Assembly (NCBI GenBank): GCA_022829145.1
Contig: CM040764.1
Span: 11,304,049 to 11,368,048 of the forward strand
Source: Albula goreensis
Taxonomy: Eukaryota > Chordata > Actinopteri > Albuliformes > Albulidae
DNA: 64,000 nucleotides
Direction of reading: 5' to 3'
Shown: positions 56,931-64,000 of the stretch, piece after piece
How positions within the stretch are numbered: the stretch's first letter is position 1
How the letters are laid out: every line of letters begins with the position of its first letter
Program-made: the position numbers and the translations under genes
The notes under the pieces: model-generated
The model's database searches: none
Told to the model about the DNA's origin: nothing
What the model saw: the letters and a program-made list of their open reading frames with translations, nothing else

Positions 56931-59900
56931 AGGATAAGCTAGAGAAGAAGTAGGTTTACCTCATTAAGAAACTGTCAGACAAGCTCGGCTTCACTGATCC
57001 AGGAGAGAAGAGAAGGAGAGATTCAAGAGAAACCTTTGAATCAGTGTGTATTGCTCCTTGTATGTTGTTTTGGTTTATGGTTTTATCTTTATGCTCTACA
57101 TTGATTTTATTCCTTGGCATTGCTGATCTGAGACCAGTGAATTACTAGAGTAGAATTGTGTTTTCAATGTGGTAATCTTACAGTGCTTTCCTTTCGCAGT
57201 GTCCTTATCAGAAAAAAAAAAAAACGCTACAATATTATAAACTACCTTGCATGCATGACCAGTTCATCATTAGTTTAGTGAGAGGTGCATTGAACAGGTA
57301 TGGACAGTCACCCATTACTTTAATTATGCTTAACAAACATCATGTACATTTGGGCACTGATATAAGATAGTGTACACACCACTTCACCCAGAGGGATACT
57401 GCATATTCTGTGTACTTTGCAAGCCGTTTAAGCTTCTGTTTAACGTTTTGATATCAAGAATTCCTGTTTCGACAAAAGTCAGCCCCCAATATTGAGAATA
57501 GCTATTTTAGCTACTTACAATTCATTATTCAAAAATTAAAGGACCCATTGAAATGAATTTAAAAAATTCTTAATCATCACTAGTTAAAAGCCAATTCTTG
57601 ACTCTTAACTCTTTTGATATCAAAAACAGGACAAATAAAAGCCTAAATGTCTTCCCATGGTTTACTGCCAAGATATGCACTTGTTCTGCTGTGGTTCCTT
57701 ATTCTAGGGGCTCCTGTTCAATAAAAATATGTTTCTTCTTTACTGTAAGGCAAACATGTTCAGTTTTATCCAGTCCACATTTATACATTTATTTAATAAT
57801 ATCAAATATTATCAAAATACTTTAAGTTGCAATGACAGGGAAGAAAAGCAAAACAAATTGTATATTGTATTGGCATACACATATTCTCTTACCCAAAGCA
57901 ACTCACAAATGTGAGGCCATAAGTGCATCTCTGAAGAGTTTAAGAGCAGCAATTTAAGACCTTGCTAACATCATTAAAGCACTCATGTAAACTATGTTTA
58001 TCAATGTTAACTATACTACCGTTTAACCCAGACACAAGCCAATGTAAAAGCCACAGAGTGATAACATTTAAAGCTATTGCAGTGGGTGGGGATGCTGGGG
58101 GGTCAAACATGCAGTCGAGGTGGGTCATGATTATTCAACATCACAAGATAGCTGCTGATTCTGCTGTCCTGACCTGAATTCCAAACACAAATATCTGAAT
58201 GTCTGGTCTGTATTTTTATTCCTTGCTGAGAAAATCAACATATCCGTTTCTTAAGATCTTAGAATCTTTGGCTTGGAAGGTGGATACACACTGTCCCCTT
58301 GTGGTTCTTTAAAGTATTGTGTGTTAAGACATTTCGAAAGGCTTCATGCCTTGTCTTATTCATCAGTCTTGAGGTTATGAGGTGATCTTTGATTAAAAAG
58401 AAAAAGCTAGCACATAAATTCATATTCTAACTGAGAACTCCCCATATGTGTATCCTGCATTTAAAAATCTAAATATCCCATGAATGCCAGCAGAAGATGT
58501 GTTTGAAAGTAAGCGTGATATGAGCGTGCGTGGGTACACATTCACACAGAAGGACTGGAGCTCCCTCAATGTCAGTATCATTAAGCTGTAAAGCATATTG
58601 ATCTCGCTCATGACAATAACCTGAGCGTGATAACTGGAGGGCTAAGCACACACCATTCCCCTGCCCTTCCATTGCTCCGATATTCTTGGAGGAGGGGAGT
58701 GGAGCTGAATCAATGCAGTAAGTAGCCAGCACTTAAATGCTAATCACTGCATTGATCAGAGCACTCCAAAGTCATCTTATAGGCCGAACCACTGAATGAA
58801 CTCAGAATGTTTGTGTCTGTCACACTAAAAGCATATCTCAAAAGAATGTCATTCTCAGGAATGACTTACATGTTAGCACATGCTGTGCAGCCCTGCTTTT
58901 CCTCACTAGCACTTCTGACTCCCCCCTGACTGCCGTCTGTATGTGTCTATCTGTGATTATAGGTCACTGGGTGTGTTTCACAGCCCATCATGCATTGGAA
59001 TGGCTGGATCCAGATCACCTGCTCCCCTGGTGGTGCCCTTGTCACTGTCCATCAGTGTAGATTTATTACTTTTTTTAGCAGGATTTATTTACCGGTCTTT
59101 CAAACAGCAGTTAAAATATTGAATCAAATCATTGTTATTAATCAAGTGAATATCATGTGTATGTATTCATATCACAATCCACACAAATGCTTTGCAACTT
59201 GTAGCTGTAAATCAACAATTGTTAATGTGTGAAAAAATGCAGAAACTGAAGCAAAGTTAATATACGGATTCCACATTCTTAGTACATACTTTCCCAGTGT
59301 CTTAGGAGATAGCTTTATCCTCGACCCTTTAAAGTCAAAATGACCAAACAAAATTTGAATATTATCCTTCACTATAACCCAAACAACACTGCATTAATGC
59401 TGAAGTCGCTTCTCTGTCATCACTTTTGCTCCCTGGTATAGCATCATGGCATCTTATCTCCTTGTGGCTTGTATATTAGGGGTCACAGGAGGAGAACAGT
59501 GGACGCCTGTCGAGAAACCTCAGCCAAAAACAAAGCGAGAGACATGCACACATTTTAAATAGCCTATATTTGTATGCGAGCAGATGTCCTCTTAAGAAGA
59601 AATTGATTAGTACACCGATTCGTGCTGGCAAATATTTACGCTGTCCTGCCATTGCCAGTATTCAGTGACAGGCAACAAATGAATCGCATACAGCGAGGAT
59701 ATACATAAAAACCTGGCAACCGCCGTTTTTTCCTGATATCTAATTTGTCAGGTGTGAACAATTTGCACGTTCCGCTGAAGGAGTGATCCAAGGCTCAAAC
59801 TTTAAAGGTGTACTAAATAATTTTCTCTCGTACAGTGCATTTTTAGTAGTGCAGTTTGGAAATGAAAGGAGGCAATTGTTTGTACTAGTGTGGCGTTTTC

Positions 59901-61900
59901 TCAAAGAACACAAGAAGGCAAGTCATTTGCATGTATTATAAATAATGATTTCCTTGTTTGATCTTGTAAAACAGATCTAAATGAAATTTGAATATTTGTC
60001 AGATAGGAAGTAAATGAGCTTTGTGGCCAGTCTTTTTCTGGAGGTACGTTGGCAGGTGTGAGATTAAAAATCAATAATTTATTAACATGAATTGTAAAAT
60101 GTTTTGGCTTCTCTTTAACCGACGTAAAGCCAGTCCAGTGTATTTAAAAGATTCTCAAACATTGTTAAGTAACTTTGTGCTCATATTATTTCAATTTATT
60201 AAAGTGTAGTATGTAGATATTCTTCTGGTCACTTGTTGGGGACACTCGACAGTTTTGTTAAAACGGTTAAATGTGGCATTAGAACATATGTACCAGGATG
60301 CTGAATGTTCCAATTCAATGTGAAAGCACGAACTTGGCAGCATAAACAAACGCCTAAATTAATTTGTAAATAGTGATATTGAGGGCCGAGTGTCCCCTCC
60401 TGGCCAAATAAACCAACACCTGACTAGCGACATGTCTGGCTAGCGCGATATAATTGCAGATGACGGAAGTGGTGTTGGAGCAGCAGCCAATTTCGAAGCT
60501 GCAGGCTGTCAGGCTTTTTCTACCTCATCTGCAATAGCTGTTACCCTGGGTTCAAAGCCTCAGGAATATGCCTGTGTATGCTGGAATAAAGTATGTTGCT
60601 GAAAATATGTCTGAAAATAAATAAGTTCCTCAGTTTTGTACTGAAACAGATTTAAGCTAAAGCAGGGTTGACACAGCATTATCATGTGTTTTGTTTTTGA
60701 TCATTTTTCACAAATGGTTTTGTGACAAGTTGTCCATTTCTGCCATTTGGCTGTAGTTTTATAAGTGAATGAATTTAAAATATTACTTCTTTCAAAACGA
60801 ATCATTTGCTACAGCACATTACACAAGACAAAGCATTGTAAGGCAACTGTTTTGATGAGTAAATGTCCTTATGTGAATATGGGAAATTACTTCTGTGTAA
60901 TATGAATACACAACATCTGCTTTGTAATAGGAGTATGTACCTCACATAACACGGCATTAAGAGGGTACATCAGCCCTCATCAAATATTAAAATCATGTAG
61001 TTAACCTAACAGCTGTTTATGTGGTGGAATAAAATCTGCACCAATTTTAGCTGTTTGGGAAACATCATTTTCATTTGTGACACTAGATGGTGCAATAGCA
61101 CAAGTAGTTGGCATAAAAGCAGCGGAATAAGCTTCGACCAAGTCATTCCGTTATTCCTCTGTTTATTCCAGCACCGTCATAGCTGTACTGAAGCAATGTT
61201 TTTTTTATTATTATAATTAACACTAGAGTTAAGACCATTGAAAAAAATACGCTGATAGGTGTAATGTTTTCACAACACCATACTGTGTGTATTGGTGTCT
61301 TTGGTTAAGATGAATTACAGTAGGTTTATACTTATTATAGATGCAGCTGACATGCTTCATAAATATTTTAAGCCTTAAGGCAACACAATTTGAAAATGAG
61401 GGTCGTAGCATGGTTTTAATAGTGGATTGTTCAACCGTCTATGGAGGGCAATTTGCATTCAGCTGCTGAAGACAATACGACATCCGCTCAGCCACAGAGT
61501 CATAGCTCTGCCCTGCATGGGGCTCTGCAATATATTATTCTCAGCTGAGGGTGTTTTTGGGTAGACTGTCCTAGGGATACATTCAGCCATGACTATCTTG
61601 TCTGTAACATCAAGAAACAAATGTGAGCAAGCATGACGTCTTAAAAATATTCTGTTCTTTTCACTACTTTCAGTAACCACAAAGCTCAATGGTGTTTAAG
61701 AATAAAAACATGAGGGACTGTCTTGAACCTGGTCCTCGGTCAAGTTACCAAACAAAGTAGCTTACCTGATATTGATGTGCACACACAAATAATGTGCACA
61801 TTAATCAAAGTGTCCCAGAATGCTCAGCTCACATCAGCTGAGCTGTGACCCCATGCCATGCCCAGTGACTGACTAGTACTAAGTTTGAGTGAGACATGTC
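56931..61900. other. Intergenic AT-rich DNA
   Basis: No gene recognised. It contains weaker CTCF-like sites (minus at 58288-58304 and 60389-60406, plus at 61079-61095), a fish-repeat-like CCCAAAGCAACTCACAAATG at 57892-57911, and an enhancer-like non-repetitive block at 59510-59760. Confidence 0.5.
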
Positions 61901-63700
61901 GGAGAGGCTGCCATTCCTCCATTATCACTGGACAACATTTTCTTTACATTTCAGCAAAGCTGCACTTATTTGTCAGTAAAAAATTCAAAATGCTCCAGTT
62001 CAGGCATAATGAAATCATATCATGAAAGAATAAACATGGTCTTTATGTGCATGTATTCTGGTTTCCTAGGGAAACACAACATTAGTATGCTAGTGAACTT
62101 CAGTCATGTTATGTTCTATTAACACCCCTACAAACATCATAGTATGTACTTTTCATCCTTCGAGAGTAATTGCACTTAGATTAACAACTCATACATACTG
62201 TACTTAAAATAGACAGTGGGTTCTGTATCTAATAGGCATTTTCCAAGCTTTGCAGTTTGGGTTGTTTGGAGACCTAGTTGTGCTGTCTGTGGGTCTCATC
62301 AGTGTGTTATTATATGGGCATACAGAAGTGCAGAGGGAGGAGAGACCGTCTTGTATTCACAAGGAGGATAAAATAAGAATTGACATATTTTATTCATGAA
62401 TTAGCATTTCCTTTCATGCTGTAATTAGGGGCTGCTACCTTTTGAAGGGGGCCTGATGAGTGCTTGAAGTTCAAAGCTAATTTTAGCGAATGGGGATTCA
62501 GCGGTGGTCCGAGTGAGCACAAGCAATGGATTAATTTCCCTCTTTTTCCCCCCTAAGATAATGCATTCAAAACCAACACAGACAGACGACCCTCGCACTC
62601 CCCCTTTGATGAGACCTTGATCTCAAGTGGTAATATGTCGTCACGGTGGGCGCTTTGATGTGCGTGGAAGGACAGACAGACGGACAGACAGATCCAGCCT
62701 GCACTGTCAAGGTGAGTGCGGTTCCAGTTGTTTAAATACGTGTCTTGTGGTTGCAACTGTTATACAGTGTGTGTCAACTGCTCTTATAAATGAAGACAGT
62801 AAGCTGGAAAGTAGAAGCTTCAGCCCTGTGTATGCAAAAAAGCAACTGCATTGAGTGTGAATCTTTTAATGTAGTTTTTGAAATTCTTTTGATCTGCACA
62901 GATGTTGCTAATGTAAAGGCTTAAATGTAGGCGAAGACTACACACTCATACACCACATATGCATATGGATATAAGCTGCATATCAATGAGACAAAGAAGA
63001 GGCTTTTTGCTGTAGAAGCTTCAGATACAATAACATTTATATGCATTGTGTTTCCGTACCAAAAATATAACACCTCCCTCTAATAACAAATTGTATCTTT
63101 TGTAAATTGTAATTGTTGCCAACAAATGAATGCCTTGCACACACTGTGTAATGTGTAAACATATGTAATGCACACTGTACTATAAGCCTGCAGAAGCATG
63201 AAATGTGTCATGAAAGTGACACATGGTTATAACTGAGTGCAGGGCTACCCTGTGGCAGCACTTTCAGTGAAGGTTTGCCATGTTAAACTCTGATCACCTC
63301 TTTCAGGAGTACAATAAACTAAATGAATAGAAGAATGCAGGAAAAGAATATAGGGATAATAATTTGTGGTATTTTTTCTCCAATACAATTTCCTTTCTAT
63401 GCATTCTGTAAAAGAGGTGACATCCGTTTCCTGCTCAGAGGAAATGTTTTTCTCCAAGTCCGCTGTAGAGCAGGTGTACTTGGAAAAATGACATCTCCGA
63501 TTCACACAGATCGGGGACATCTGGAAATGATCTTGAGTCTTGATCCCTTTTCCTGCTTTAATTTTTGACTCTTTGTTTGTAAGTGTGGTTTTCTGTCCTC
63601 GAGAACAGCACCGTGTACAGAAACACAGCGTAAAGCCTCAGAGAGCACACTGAGTCAGTGTGAATGTCAGCGGCTCTGCTTTGCTCAGAGCCCTCCCTCA
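61901..63700. other. Intergenic DNA with an enhancer-like block at 62370-62720
   Basis: The block at 62370-62720 has several homeodomain-type cores (TGTAATTAG, CTAATTTTAG, TGGATTAATT) in otherwise mixed, repeat-free sequence. No gene recognised. Confidence 0.4.
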
Positions 63701-64000
63701 GACCGCACAACACTGTCCTGAGTGACACGCCGGTGCTCGCGGGTGACATGTGACATGGGAGGGGAAGGGGGAGAAGGACAGGAATCTCAGTTCCCCGGCA
63801 TGCTTCATGGAATCTAGGACATCCTGTCCCAGACTGGCAGCCTTACTGGGGTGGTCCCGCCAGTAACAGGCTGTACGGGCGTGCGGCACGGCAAGGCGCG
63901 ACGCGGCCGAACTTTCCACCGCCCCCCACGGCCCACCCAAGCAGCCGCCCGCCGTTCACAATGGCGTCTGCCAACACAAATTGGACAGTGGCTCATTTTA
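63701..64000. promoter_or_regulatory. CpG-rich block at the window end
   Basis: CpG density rises sharply (GCGTGCGGCACGGC, GGCGCGACGCGGCCG) towards 63.9 kb. It could be a promoter of a gene beyond the window or a regulatory island. An ATG in the context CACAATGGCG lies at 63960 but its frame runs only a few codons (MASANTNWTVAHF) to the window edge, so it cannot be judged. Confidence 0.3.

Noticed and set aside
61823..61845. Short palindrome GCTCAGCT...AGCTGAGC
   Set aside because: Eight-bp arms are expected by chance in a window this size.

Overview
The window looks like vertebrate genomic DNA, most likely from a ray-finned fish. It has multi-exon coding sequence with GT-AG introns, abundant (CA/TG)n microsatellites, a decayed Tc1/mariner transposase, and a compact gene (about 34.5 kb from start codon to stop codon). 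The species cannot be named from the sequence.

The one gene identified with confidence is nek7 (NIMA-related kinase 7) on the plus strand. Nine coding exons lie between the start codon at 8553 and the stop codon at 43032-43034. All exon lengths and phases fit together (54, 141, 63, 111, 109, 108, 95, 114 and 111 nt) and give 301 codons before the stop, against 302 residues for human NEK7. Positions 1-8524 hold upstream DNA with a CpG-rich candidate promoter/first exon at about 690-1060. The 3' UTR probably runs to about 46.28 kb, where AATAAA is followed by a GT-rich tract.

The main anomaly is an in-frame TAG at 14179-14181 (codon 48). It sits in the glycine-rich ATP loop, where the family has Tyr after SEV. 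Everything else about the gene looks intact. This could be a null allele, a recently silenced copy, or a base-call error. The exon carrying it is phase 0/0 and could be skipped in frame, which would leave a kinase-dead protein.

Downstream there is a possible small two-exon antisense gene (48175 to 45463, minus strand, unrecognised). Its intron holds an 0.8-kb, 12-bp-unit minisatellite (46.64-47.46 kb) that carries many copies of the splice-donor hexamer GTAAGT. Between 51.6 and 55.2 kb four CTCF-like motifs lie in the order minus, minus, plus, plus, as at a chromatin-domain boundary. Several introns hold CpG-retaining GC islands (12.24-12.64, 31.56-31.87, 36.73-37.13 kb) and motif-rich blocks that are enhancer candidates. 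From 48.7 to 64 kb no further gene was recognised. The usual vertebrate NEK7 neighbours (LHX9, ATP6V1G3, PTPRC, miR-181) were not seen.
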